The notes under the pieces are model-generated. The model saw nothing but the letters and a program-made list of their open reading frames with translations. It was not told where the DNA came from and did not search any database. This document shows, one piece after another, positions 46,135 through 60,000 of a stretch of 64,000 nt of DNA (its first letter is position 1; every line of letters begins with the position of its first letter). A program made the translations under genes and the position numbers. The DNA comes from Apostichopus japonicus (taxonomy: Eukaryota > Echinodermata > Holothuroidea > Aspidochirotida > Stichopodidae), in the NCBI RefSeq assembly GCF_037975245.1, contig NC_092566.1, positions 11,859,501 to 11,923,500 on the forward strand, in the 5' to 3' direction.

Positions 46135-47515
46135 TAGCAGCCCGTGATTCCTTTTTTACTTCTTGAGATATCGTGTTTACAAGGTTTTCAGTCTTTGACC
46201 TCTGGTGATCTCTAAAATGACCATTGACCTCCATGAAAAGCACTAGGGGTCATCTACTCACTAAGGGCTACCCACACCATGTGAAGTTCATCCAACTTTA
46301 ACTTCTTGAGATATCCTGTTTACAAGCCAAAGTGTCACATACACACCCATACACTTGCAATCACCATTGCATAGATTCCTTCGGCATTTGGCAAGGAATC
46401 AAAAATGGAAAGAATAAATGAGAACTAAGTTGTTCAAAGTTTGATCATGGTTTTATAAAGTATGTTGAGTGAGAGATAATGCGTCCTCCATCACTGTATA
46501 CTTAATATCTTAGCGGACTCTCTGGCCTCATACTTTAAATCTGCTCATGCTTGAACTGATCTCACATCTCTCACTCAACAAACTTCTTAAAATCAAGATC
46601 AAATTTCGAACAGTTCTTGTTTAAGCTTGTCACTGTGAACCATGGGACCATCAAATGCAGTGCAACTAGAAGTGCATCATATGTAGTTTCCTTTTGGGGG
46701 TTAGGGGAGATTGCAGGGTGGGAAGTTTTCAACTCGTATAGTCATTAGAATGTTAAAGCTTGAAAATGGTTTGTACATTTCTCAATGGACATATACAGAA
46801 ACACAGTGAATTTCTTCCCAAAAGAGGAATCCTCTTAGTGAAAAGAGATTTAATCCAGAATGCAAAAATGCATGAGCATTGTAACATGAGCAGTTTTCTT
46901 CATGAAACTGACGTAATGTATAGTGATGGTGTACATGTTTACAAGGGTTTCATGATTTGACCTCTGATGGCCCTAAATGACCTCCACCAAAAACTAGGCT
47001 TTTTTAACTCAATTTGGTACTTCTACAAACTGAATTATTGGTTGGTCCAATCTTCCAGTATTGAGATATCGTGATTACAAGGTTTTCACAATTTGACCCC
47101 TGGTTACCCCAAATGACCTTTGCCCTCCACTAAAAACAATAGGCTTCTTGTACTCAATGTAGTACTTCTACACAAGGTACGAAGTTGATCTGACCTTTCC
47201 TTCTTGAGATATCGTGTTTACAATAGTTTTCACAATTTGACCACAAATGACCTTTGACCACCAAAAACAATAGGCTTCTTGTACTTAATACACACAAAGT
47301 ACTTCTACACACAAAGTATGAAGTTGATCTGACCTTCCCTTCTAGAGATATCGTGTTAACGTTTTCACAATTTGACCCCAAATGACCATTGACCTCCACC
47401 AAAAACAGTAGGCTTCTTGTACTCAATGTGGTACTTCTACACACTAAGTATGAAATTGGTCTGACATTCCCTTCTTGAGATATCGTGTTTACAAGCTGGG
47501 GCGTCACAAGAGCAC
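46135..47515 (-). repeat. AGGTCA-rich dispersed repeat, inverted block
   Basis: On minus, repeated units read TATCTCAAGAAGG, AACTTCATACTT, CTATTGTTTTTGG, then AGGTCAAAGGTCATTTGGGG and CAAATTGTGAAAACCTTGTA. The block contains a hairpin-forming segment, GATTCCTTCGGCATTTGGCA followed by AGGAATC, at about 46376-46402. Intergenic between the two genes. Confidence 0.75.
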
Positions 47516-49284
47516 TCACACACACACGTCAAAACCAAAAAATAAATAAAAAATAAACAAACAATAATACAGACCATTTCCCCTTTATTAATGATCGTAC
47601 GTTGCACAATGAAGCTCATGAGATACTTGCATTATGAATAATTTAGACCATGAATATCCAACACGTTTAACATAAATGAAGCCTTCAGAATAACAAGTAA
47701 GAATGACCACAATGCACAAAACAAGCTGTACAAATACACCATAGAAATACTAGATACCTCTCTTGTGCATGGAATGACCCTATAACATGGAATATAGCCT
47801 TCTACTGTTACCTAAGTACTATACACAGTGGATATTTGAGTATCAATTTAAATTGAAGGTAACCCTTCCAACTGGAATTTTATTTATATATGCATAGACA
47901 AAATAAGCCTTTATAACCTACAAATCTTAGATTAGATGTAAAAGATATGTTACAACTACCTTAAAATATATTAAATAAACTTTGGAGTTCAACATGAATG
48001 GTAACAAAGGCTAAAGTAGGATCACTGATTTCAATCACCAAAGTCCTGTATGTTGATACAAGAAATAAGGTAAAATTATGCTTTATTTATAGCCCAAGGT
48101 GTTTTCTGATCCTATAAATGGAACCATCTTGAATATATAGCCATGGCACAGTGACCCTACAAGTGTTTATGCTAGGTACAAGATACCTTGCATGTAAATG
48201 AGAGGGAGAGTGTCAGAAAGTTGGAGAGATGCAGTAAAGGTGGTGGCTTGATTTTATTCTTGGAGAGTCTTTACTCTTCTATGTGGATGTTAACAAACTT
48301 GCCACATTGCTATAGGATGGAAAACCTGGAAACACAAGTCTTTACTGCCTCTGTCAACGAAGGAACCATCAAATATATCGCAATCGACAGCACACATTGT
48401 CTTAATTATATCTTCATTTCATAAGTCAGATAATAAAAATATTACAAGCATCTGTAGAAACTATGCAATGAAAATGTCAGCCTCGATATATCTCACTGCC
48501 AGCAAGGAGCAATATATGTAGCCTTACACAGGAAACATTTAAAGTCTATGAATACTTTGTCATCATTCGGTTCATGAAATGATGCAAGCACCTCTTTGAA
48601 CCATCAGCTATAGTAAAATTCCTGTTAAACTTAAAATAACCCACGAAATACATAACACAGACACTATGGGAAGACAAGCAATCGCCTTGACTGAAAAACA
48701 TTATTGTGTACATATGTTCACTTACATCATGTTGTCACCCTTGTCACAGTAATAACATGCACAAATATTGTTGGACACCTAGCAAAAAATGTCTTTTTTT
48801 TTACAGAAGTCCCTACACCATGAACATTTATGTCTCAATTTTACATGACCACAATGATAATGCTGTTTGCCTACACTGTCCACTTAGTTTTCATGCAAAA
48901 ACTGCATGCACAACAATACTAGCAAAGCAATTACTCCTATGCTACATTCTCCGGTGTACTTCATCATATACATGATTCAAAAATAATCCAGTCTTCTGCG
49001 TTGCTAAAAACAAATCTAGATATATTACATAATACATACAATTAATATCATACAGTTTGGTCATTAACTAAGAAAGCTCAAGAGCTTAAAAAGATAGCCA
49101 CTTTACTCAAACTGGCTCCATAGTTGCTCCTGAAGTAAATTTAAAATACAGAGTAAAAATGTATTTCATAATGTTATATAAATTAAAGGCTGGGTAAATG
49201 TGAAAAGTATCACTTGGCCGGTGGAATATGAGCGGCAAATTGAATAGTATGTATAAATAAATAAGAAAGTATGAAAAATTTCAA

Positions 49285-49500
49285 CTTGTCAAGCATATCT
49301 ACTATAACTATCTGTTCGGGATGTTTATTGTCATGCATATGTACTATATAATCTATCCAGGATGGTTATTGTCATGAATATCTACTATATTATCTGTCCG
49401 ACATGTTTATTGTCAAGCATATCTACTATATTATCTATCTGGGATGTTTACTGTCAAGCATATCTACTATATTATCTATCCGGCATGTTTGGTGTCATGC
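49285..49500. repeat. About 45-bp degenerate tandem repeat, 5 copies
   Basis: Units built on ATCTACTATATTATCTATCC followed by GGGATGTTTATTGTCA and AGCAT. Downstream of the RAPGEF2-like stop. Confidence 0.85.
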
Positions 49501-50452
49501 TAACACAAAACCTTCAAACCAACTATGGCAGATAAACGGATATCAATGTTTAACATTTTACATTTTTGGTAAATCCTGCGAGTCACACTGTTTGGTACTT
49601 GTTATGCCGTCTGAATTTCCTTAGACTTCCAGATTGGTTATGCTATGGCTTTCAATGCTGCCAGGTAAGTTAATTCTCAGCATTTGCAATTCACCTCATA
49701 AATAAAGAACTTGCACCCTCTGAATCTTTTTCTGCCATTCTTCATGAGCCTTCCTTTTGACTCTGAGTTCTAAGAGACCAAAGCTCTTCTTGGTACAATG
49801 ATTTATTGACTATTCAATGTGGAGATGGCTGCATGCTGCCCGATGAAAGAGAAACAGCTCAACTAAGATGTTGTAACATGGTGGATGGATGGGCAGATTA
49901 TGGCTACACCTAATTAAATCACAAAAAATCAACATGAAGCTGTCATTTTGTGTGCACTCATCAGCTATTTCAGTGTGTGGGTCAGGTCAGTTATACCACT
50001 AGGTTCTCAAGGATTATTGTAACTAGGGCAGGACAACCAAGTTGAGTCATGTCCTGTTCAGTCGGGCAGTGTATGGTCAACTTAAGGTGCTAAATCCAAA
50101 TACATTTTTCAACCTTTAGAATCAGTTCAAATAACAGGTGTACTCAAAGAAGATTAGTTAGTTGGCTAATGGGGATGAATTTCTTTTAAGTTTTAGTTGT
50201 AATGAAAAACATCACAATTTCCTACGATGGGTTTTGTCTGCATCTCACTTAGCAGCAGAAATTCTGTTTAAAAAATACCTTATCCATCTAAGCAGATTAA
50301 ACAGTTTCGACTGATTAGTAATGAGTACTAGTAGAGGCGTTTAACTTAAGTCTAATCTTATATCACTGAATACATACTTCTCAATTTAACATTGCACAGA
50401 ATAACACAAGGTAATTTTAGTATGATCTGTTCAGGGATGTACTTTGTTAAAT

Positions 50453-50540
50453 TAGCTGAAATTAATTGTCTCTACCTATTAGCTGAAATTAATTGTCTCT
50501 ACCTATTAGCTGAAATTAATTGTCTCTACCTATTAGCTGA
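50453..50540. repeat. 27-bp tandem repeat, 3 copies
   Basis: AGCTGAAATTAATTGTCTCT plus ACCTATT, three perfect copies plus a partial one, about 450 bp beyond the RAPGEF2-like stop codon. Confidence 0.95.
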
Positions 50541-50697
50541 AAAACAGCTGATCATCTTGTCTCTTGCCTGTCTGATGTAAATGAGTGATATGGTACTTTT
50601 GATAGCACTACAACTTCAATTGACATTCTGCCACTAAAGGTAACTTTTACTCTTAGTGAGCATGTGGAATGTGAATATGTATTTTCACTAGAATATG

Positions 50698-50983
50698 TTT
50701 ATTTCAGAGCTCTTCATTCTATTTTGACAAGTATTATGCCTTGATTTATGATTTCTACTCCCCCTCCCCAGTAAACAGCAATAAGAATGATAATAATTCG
50801 GATTAGTTTAATAGCAGGCTACCAAATAATAATGACACACTTGTGACATTTCTGGCTCTAAAGACATACTTGAATAAAGGATTAAATTAACTCTGGATGT
50901 CTAGGAACTGCTGCACCCGGATTGTGTTAATGAACTAACATATCATCTCCAAGGTTACGATGAACAGCTGGACTAAGTCATTG
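50698..50983 (-). other. RAPGEF2-like 3' UTR, candidate poly(A) signal
   Basis: AT-rich sequence without an ORF. The first AATAAA on the minus strand after the stop is at 50703-50698, which would give a UTR of roughly 300 nt. Further AATAAA copies down to about 47,880 leave longer 3' ends possible. Confidence 0.35.
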
Positions 50984-51009
50984 TCATACCACAGAAACTT
51001 GCTCATCAT
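50984..51009 (-). CDS. RAPGEF2: RAPGEF2-like terminal coding exon (26 nt), PDZ ligand
   Basis: With the leftover G of the previous exon it reads DDEQVSVV and TGA at 50986-50984. The S-x-V carboxyl terminus is a class I PDZ ligand, and vertebrate RAPGEF2 ends DEQVSAV. Acceptor CACAG. Confidence 0.88.
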
Positions 51010-54000
51010 CTGTGAAAGAAATAAGAAAACACCAAAAGTGATTTCATACCAGCCAGACTTTGTTGATTCTGTTAAAAACTAGATCTAACATGGAATATGT
51101 CTGTACAATCATGTACACAATATGGCTTTTACAATATTTAATGTTTTACACTCACCGGAGTCCAAGTAGTCATATGCTTCCCCCTGAGAGCCACTGAGCT
51201 GTCCTGAAAGAGTAATACATTAACAAAAGATTAGATAAAGAAACACATGTGTTTAATGTTACCTTATAATTACCAGTTACCACCTAGTCTTTAGTGAGAT
51301 GTAGAGAATAATGTACCCTGAGGTAGTTGCTTCTCCAAACCAACTGGTTTTCTGTTTTTCTGTTTGTCTGTGCCATGTTTGATATCAAAACGTGGAATAA
51401 ACACTAAACCATGACACCGTGGGTCCGTGGCTTCATATTCTAATCAGTTAGTTTCAATCCATTAAATGTAATTGTCAAGTGAAGCAAAAGCAACATCGCT
51501 GGATAATACCAAAACTCATGGTAGACTGCTATGCTATGTTTATGGTATCATGAAATCTGGTTATACAAGCACTGTCACTAAATACAAAGATTATTAAGGT
51601 TTGTGGCAAATTGAAGATATCTAGAATGTTTTGCATAACTGTATCTCTCTACAGGATCCCATTTTTAGAGAGCCCTGAGAATTACTGTATCCCTTTACAG
51701 TAGCCCATTAATAAAGAGCCCTGAGAATTACTGTATCCCTTTACAGTAGCCCATAAATAAAGCCCATTAATAAAGAGCCCTGAGAATTACTGTATTCCTT
51801 TACAGTAGCCCATTATGAAAGAGCCCTGACAATTACTGTATCCCTTTACAGTAGCCCATTAATAAAGAGCCCTGACAATTACTGTATCCCTTTACACTAG
51901 CCCATTATGAAAGAGCCCTGACATTTACTGTATCCCTTTACACTAGCTCATTATCTAAGAGCCCTGACATTTACTGTATCCCTTTACAGTAGCCCATTAT
52001 GAAAGAGCCCTGGCAATTAATGTATCCCTTTACAGCTTTGCAGTAGCCCATTATCAAAGAGCCCTGAGAATTACTGTATCCCTTTAAAGGATCCCATTAT
52101 GAGAGAGCCCTGACAATTAATGTATCCCTTTACACTAGCCCAGTATCTAAGAGCCCTGACAATTACTGTATCCCTTTACAGTAGCCCATTATCTAAGAGC
52201 CCTGACAATTACTGTATCCCTTTACAGTAGCCCATTATCTAAGAGCCCTGACAATTACTGTATCCCTTTACACTAGCCCATTATCTAAGAGCCCTGACAA
52301 TTACTGTATCCCTTTACAGTAGCCCATTATCTAAGAGCCCTGACAATTACTGTATCCCTTTACAGTAGCCCATTATCTAAGAGCCCTGACAAATACTGTA
52401 TCCCTTTACACTAGCCCATTATCTAAGAGCCCTGACAATTAATGTATCCCTTTACACTAGCCCATTATCTAAGAGCCCTGACAATTAATGTATCCCTTTA
52501 CAGTAGCCCATTATCTAAGAGCCCTGACAATTAATGTATCCCTTTACACTAGCCCATTATCTAAGAGCCCTGACAATTAATGTATCCCTTTACACTAGCC
52601 CATTATCTAAGAGCCCTGACATACAAAGCATTTGGTCTGATAGAAACAGTAAGGTATCCTACTATTCACAACCTAAGTCGACATTGCAGAAACCGTTCAT
52701 TTCCATTCCTTTTTGTATTAAGGTGAGAACCTTTGAACTGAATCAAAAGGACTGCTAGAGGTAAACTTAATCCATCATACAATAATCTGAACTGAATATG
52801 TCAAGGTTCCTTATTGTAGTTAGGACAGAGGTAGATACATAGACAGATACATACAGAGACAGACATACAGATATATAAATATATAGAAAGACAGCTGCTA
52901 CATAGAGGGATAGACAGACATATAGTGACACTTCTAGTGGCACACTTACACTGACACATATAGTGGCATTGCATAGGCACCATTGACTATGCCAATAGAG
53001 CTAAGAAATGACTTTCATGATCATTCAAAACAATTCACCGGGTAAATTTACCAGTAAAACTGAAACATATAGGATTATTCAGCTTGAGTTCCTCATTGCT
53101 ATTCAATTCTAAGGTTAATTGAGTGGATTAGAAAGGCAGCTGCAAGGATTAATCATATAGAACATTTAGGACTGATGTGTGTACCCTCACTCAGTGGAAA
53201 TGAGCATCATGCAAGGATAGGGAATGTGAAGTCAAACATTTTGAAGGAGTTACGTATCTCTATAAGAGGAGAAAAGAATGGGTGCTTCATAAATGGAAGT
53301 TTACTTCACGCAGGACATGAGGCTGCTTGGTATGGTATAACCATAATGCATGCAAGGGTAAACAAAAAAGCTGGTTAGAATTTATTGGAAAATATAGTTA
53401 GAAAGACATCAAAACGATATGAGGAATCATGCGTAAAAGTAAGTGCTGAACAGAAAAGTAGAACTTGTTACTTACTAGGGCAGTTTGTGCGAGGTGCAGG
53501 CAGCACAGGGATCAGTAAGGGTGTATTAGGAGCTGCTGATGGCACAAAATAATGGAAAGGATGAAGCTAAAAAAGTATAAAAGTGACATACTCACTTGCT
53601 CTTCTTGCGGCCTCTTCGTAGTCTGGCGGCTTCCTTTCCATCATCTCTTGGGAAGAGGTGGAGAAGTGACGAGTAGGAGCTGATAAGAAAGAGAGAGCAA
53701 TGCACCTAGTATGAAAGTAAGTTCAAATTGTGACTGAAAGGAGCAAACTCAGGAATGTCAGTACAACAACATATTGCATTAGCTAGGCCAGAATTGAGGA
53801 AAACCATAGCAACTGGATACTAAAGAAAACAATGACTACAACATCAAATGTTAAAGGCTCATATTGTTGCACTTTAACAACTGACATCATCAAAGAGCCA
53901 GCAGATCTCTTCGCATATGAAAGTATTATTTATTGAAACTTAAATGAAATTCAAATGTCATTAATTTGCAGACAGTTTATGGCTTCATAGAGCATGAATG

Positions 54001-57000
54001 TTTTGAACAGAAAAATGCATGATTACACATGGCATGAGACTGGAGGTGTGGTGAGGTGTATATGTCTATTTTATTTTCTTCCTGCAAGCAACAATGATAC
54101 CAAATGCAGTTTGCTCCTTTTCAAGACTATTGTATACAAACTTACTGATGACACTTACTGTTCGGAGTACATAAATATTGTAAATAACAAAGTTGACAAC
54201 ATGCAGGCAACTTATAACAAGTAAATAAAAAAAACTAAACATGAGACTGAGTAAAGCTCATATTGTGCACAAGTTGTTGTATGCAATTGAACTTACTCAT
54301 TGTGTTAACATGCTGTGAGAAGGAAGGAACAAAACAAATGTATGGTAAAGCACATGCAAATAGCTAAAAAAACAAATAAAATTTGCATGCATAACAGAAA
54401 TATGAAAGACAGAAGATGGGGGAGTGGAACAGGAATGTGTAAAATTTGATCAATGATGAGAAATGTAATTGAAGGAACAAAAATGAATATGCATGAACAC
54501 CTTCATATATGTGGAAATGCAAATTCACTATGATGAGTAGACAGTGAATGGACAATACATTTACCATTTGAATTGTTGGAATTTTTTACTTGTGTAATCA
54601 TGTCATAAATCTTATAAAATCTTCCTTAATTCCAATTTGGCAAGAGTGTCCTCCAAATTGACACCATCAATTCTTTTTAACTGGATTTATAGAGTATGAG
54701 ATGTTTATATGAATAGTTAAAGGGGCTGATAAAGATGTGAACATAACTGCTAGAAATGAAATCCTCAATTTCTATAAAACAGCATGTAGGAACAGACTTG
54801 AGGCATCTAGTTCTTAATGATTGGAAAGCTAAGAATTTAGTAAATAGGTTTAAACTCATATTCTTTGTTCACAACATATAAACCTTTCTTCCAACTGCAG
54901 ACTGAAGTGCAATAATCATTATTACAATGTTAGAGTAGTACATTAGAATTGAATGCATGGATACTGAAAATGAATCTAATTATGCAATCATGTAATTCTG
55001 GCATATCATACCAGTATATACTATACTTGTTTTCATTTCAAGAAGATGTGTCTTTGTAGACACCTCTTAAAGCATATTGACAATGAAGCTATACTTAAGA
55101 TGTATTTACAGATGGATGGGTAAGAAAAAAGATTGCACTGGCATTCAAAAATTAATATGAAAGTTAATACCAAATAGCCATTTTCAAAACCTTTGAAGAA
55201 CTCTACAACACTATGTGTATAGAGGTCCATATCTGCTCTCATTCAATCTTTGAAGTTGGAAGAGTTCCAGTATTTTATAAAATAATTCCATCAAGTAGTT
55301 TTGTCATTCCATCAAGTAGTTGGAAGAGTTCCAGTCATTTTATAAAATAATTCCATCAAGTAGTTTTGTCATAAGCATCTTGACTATTATTTCGTCCTTA
55401 GTATTGTATTCTGCCGAGGGCAACTATGTCAGTCTTCTGCTTTCAGAAACACAATTGATGATCCAATAATACCAAGCCATTGCAAGAGCTAATTGGATTG
55501 CTTTCATACAAACACCTCCAAAACAGGCTTGAATGGGAAATCTAATTTCAGTAGTAATTGTCCCTTTGATATTTATTGTACATAATAAAATGATCAACAT
55601 CACTGTCAGCTGTCTAAATAGATAATGTTCTATGTAAAGGCTACATCTAAGGGATCAAACTTCATCTGTATATTAACTCTGACATCAGTGAAGGACAAAA
55701 GGTATGAAACGAAAGTAAGGTGTAACAAGGAAGAAGCAAACACAACTGGTGGAAGGTGGGAACAACTTGGGTGGGAACAGTACAGGGCGGCATGGAACTA
55801 CCTGGAGGTGGCACTGCCCGCTTTGCCATTTGGTATCTAGGTGGGGCACGAGGATAGTCACATGAGGGGTATCGCTTCACTCGTGCTTTCAGCGAATTAG
55901 CTGAAGGTAAAGGAAGACGCATGAATACATGTAATGATCATTCATCTATGTACATGAAGAAAATAGATGTTGCACAGGAGGAAAGCATGTAAAGAACTTG
56001 CTATACACACTCAGTTACAAATACAATATGTCAGAGTCTAAATGGCATCACCCTACCAATGACTTGTTCCAAGTTATGCAATATCTGTAGGAATTCATTG
56101 CAAGAAAGTGAAGCCTAAAGATTTCTAGGCTTGCATGCACTCTTATACACATGCGATTATATATAACAGTCATGTAGTATCCAGAGTCGGACTTGTTAAT
56201 TAAAGGAACACTATTAGAAAGATATTATGTGGTAATTATTTGGTAATTCAAATTTCCTACGAGTCATGGAAATGTGTTTGTTTCTAGTTAAAGGTATGTT
56301 ATCTTTACCTCCACGAGTAAGAATAAGAATCAAGAAAGATTTTGTTAATTACGTAATCAGACAGTAAGAAGGAACATCCTTTTCATGACTTCTTTTAGGT
56401 TTTGCTACTTCATAAATCTCCTGAACTTTGTTCAAATCAGACTTATGTAATTCTTTGAAATAAAGAATTGCATTGTATAATTCATATGAAAGTATACTCA
56501 ATAAAACACAAACCACATTGCTAATGAACATTTCTGATTGTTACATGTGACTTTAAGTTTCATGGTAACAAGTCCATCTTTGCAAGGATTGAAAAATCTT
56601 GTCAGTTGCCACTAGCAAAATAGCCCTAACTCCAATTTTTACTGACATTATTTTATTAATGAGTACAAACATCTTATTGTTTATTTCGTTCAAGCCCTTT
56701 CCCATTTGCATTTCCAGGCTGTGAACCAATCATTTTGAAATCTGTAAAGCATTACATATTTACATACATAACTTTTTGGCTTATTTTGTTCCATTATAGC
56801 ATGCTTTGTCTTGTGTCACTGATAAATGAAGGACTTTTTGGCTAATTAGACAATTTATAGAACTACCTTTTCTTGATTGAGGACAAATCTCTGAAGATCT
56901 GTTTTAATACAATGTAATTTTTAGTTTGAAGTAATGACTTTCCTTGATTTCCTGTGTAAAAAAATTCTTTACAATATAAACTGGCCACAGTGGTAGCTAA

Positions 57001-60000
57001 TGAGAACACTACAATGAAAAGAATCTACACACTGCTTGATAGAGTGCCACAATGTCAGCACACAGGAACATTCCAAGGCAAACTATAAACTTGGCTGGTT
57101 TGCAGTTGCAGACTTTAAAGAGACATGAAATCACAGAGGTTAATAAGAGCAGTTAGTGTAACACAAATAATCATATGAAACCAGTTTGCACAAGCAGTGT
57201 TACCACATCAAGCAATGGAAGTATATATAGTAACCAGCAGAACAATACAACTTATCAGCACTGAGACAAACAAGCATGACGCCCAACCAATGTAACCATA
57301 AACTACATGAACCCAATGGCTATATCCCTACATACATGACTGGAGGATACACATGCAAGTCAGATCAGATTTTGTTATGAAATTAAAATTTCATGCCAAA
57401 GCAATAAAATATAATTTATGAAGAACTCCTTTTCTCTTATTTCTACGCATTGTTACATCACTCTGAGTATAAATAAACTTTACATTTAAGAGGTTTACTG
57501 CAGAAACTGAAGTAATGAAGATACAGTTTAAGTTTGAGGTTTGCCTTACTAGCTCTTGTGGGTATTAATGGGGAATTGCTTACCATCTCTCTTAATGCTG
57601 GAATGTCTGCCAGGAGGTGAGGCAGACCCTAAGGATGAGTTACTGGTGGTGTCCAAGCTGGACAGCTGACCAGAGTCAGAGCTGTCATAGCTGGCACCAA
57701 GCAGACCTGGAGCACACACAGGACCACTTGCTGCAATAATAAACAATATCAACTCAGCTCATGAATATCCAAAAGCAAGCTATGTTTGCTTTATCCCTGA
57801 CTACTATATTTACTCATGTTGGAATGAACTGATTGAGAAGGGTTCTAAATTCTCATATAGTTATGTGCATCATTGTTTAATACACCTAATACCCAAGTGC
57901 CGTATGTAAAATTTTGGATGAAGTAATATATTTCAACTGTTTTTTTTATATGCATTGAAAGCTAGAAAGGCTTATAAGTAATAACCCTTTTTACAAGTAG
58001 CAAGTGTGACAGTGACAGAGAGCGTGATCTTGAACAGTTGGATGATGAACATCCTAAAGGCACTATTAGTAGTGTAGATTTGACAGGAAGGCACATGTTG
58101 TATATATTTTTAAACAATAGCTGCAAAAGCGCATAAAAAGTGAAGCAGCAGTGCACTTGAATATTATGAGAGCAGTTTAGATAAGAATATTTTGAGTGAT
58201 TAACATACGTTAGGCAAGCAGGTGCACAAGCTACCATTTGCTAAAAAGTATAAGATTTCACCACTGAGCACCTTTGAACATTAAAAGCAGCGAGTGTAAC
58301 CATGTATGGACCCTGTTATCACAAGTCAAGCATGAAATACAATGGAAAGCCAAAATCTTTTCCTCCCCATGACAAAGAAGCCGATCACAAAATAGGAAAA
58401 ACTTTGCAATGTGAATTGAATTATTATTTAAATTAAATAAGACTATAGGAAGTGTGTATTGATATAACCAAAACAGAAACAAATGTGCTTTAAAGGCAAT
58501 GCATCAATGTCTTGAATTATCCCCTCAATAAATCCATCTTATGCACAACTCATTCTGTGAGCACCATATCATAACATATACACTCTTGCTACAAATTAAG
58601 GCCTCTAAAGTAAGGCTAGTATGTTTGAAAGAGACTCTCCAACAAGGGAACATATAACCAGACATACCTCAATCTGCTTCATAACATCAAACCTGCCAGA
58701 TAAATTCACTAATTGTCTTCATCACTTGCTCTCATTAAAACTCAGTAGCCATCAAACATTTTATATCATGAGAGTCTATGACAGGTCATAGTTAACACTG
58801 TTATGAGATGTCTACTTGTGTATACATCCCTTTCTATTAATCTCATGTAGGCCTGAGTAGAGTATCCGGGTACCTGACCTAACATTTGGGTACCCAAATC
58901 GAAAACTCACAAAACGTGTAACCGTTCTCTGGGGGAAAATCGCGTAACTACTATGTGAGTGCATTCCGCAGATAATTAAGACATGAGAATAAGGAAGATT
59001 AATATCATGAAATAACTTTCTTTTGTGTGTAGATGGTTTTAATTACTATTTCATGTTTAAGCCATTCTATGATTCTTTTTCGTGTTTAGATAAATTACTC
59101 AACACCGAAAACGAAATTATTATACCGGTGAAAACTACTCAAAATTGAAGCCGTCAATCCATCGCAACAGCAACAATGTACGTAAAATACTACATTCCCT
59201 CTTCAAAACATAGCACACACCTTGCAAACAGTTGCTGATTTCCAGCTAATTGAAAGGTCTAAACAAGGCTATGCAAAGTGTGTGTGGGTTTTATTTTTTT
59301 GGCAAACCGATGGTTAGGCAAGATTTTCCCATTGACTTGTGGTGTTAGGCTACCATGTGGTCCGAAATTTGTGGGGATTTTATGCAGACATAGTTTGTCG
59401 AATGCATGTGTCTTTGTTGTCATCAAGCAGATAGCTCTACTAGTCCATAGCAAGTGCTTTCCTCTCATGGTTGTAACAAAAAATAATCGCAAGTGGCTTT
59501 TTGCTAAACTTTTATTCCAAATACGATCGTTTAGCGATGAATCGCTACACGGTCACGGCGGTAATGTCTGTTTATTTCAAGTCGAGAGCTGAAATTTATT
59601 ACGGCAACTTTTGACACGCGGGATTTGAAATCAAATTGCCGGAATCCCGTGGCTAATGCAAACCCTGGATCGTAGTAACAGAAACAGCTGATATTACTTT
59701 GAAAGGTTTTCTTTATTTCATGTGCATTTGCATTATTATTTATTATACATCAAAACATGGAATTCAGTTGTTCATAACAACAGGAGTACTGATTGAAAAT
59801 GTGTATTTCTGAGGTGTAATGTAAGGTGGCATAGTAATCTGCCATTTATTTAAATTGTACATTGTGTTTGGCTAGTTCTGTGATTTTGTTTCAATATTAG
59901 GGCCGAAGTTTCGGGTCCCCATTACCCATGATAACGAGTACCCAGTTCCAATTTGTTGCTAGCCGACTCAGGCCTAATCTCATGCCAGCCTGCCCTCATG

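Larger units (their letters stand above)
47520..50690. other. Downstream flank of RAPGEF2-like gene, no gene recognised
   Basis: AT-rich with scattered AATAAA on minus and two small tandem repeats listed separately. Part of it could be an extended 3' UTR. No coding exon was identified. Confidence 0.4.

Noticed and set aside
51655-52622. CRISPR-like regular array
   Set aside because: The 46-bp units are contiguous and vary only by point changes. There are no unique spacers, and this is an intron of an animal gene.
55662-55840. Plus-strand 71-codon frame
   Set aside because: Antisense shadow of the RAPGEF2-like exon at 55802-55900.
59259-59592. Overlapping 77- and 104-codon frames on opposite strands
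   Set aside because: Both are internal to the hAT-like element at 58848-59976 and show no transposase or other domain that I recognise.
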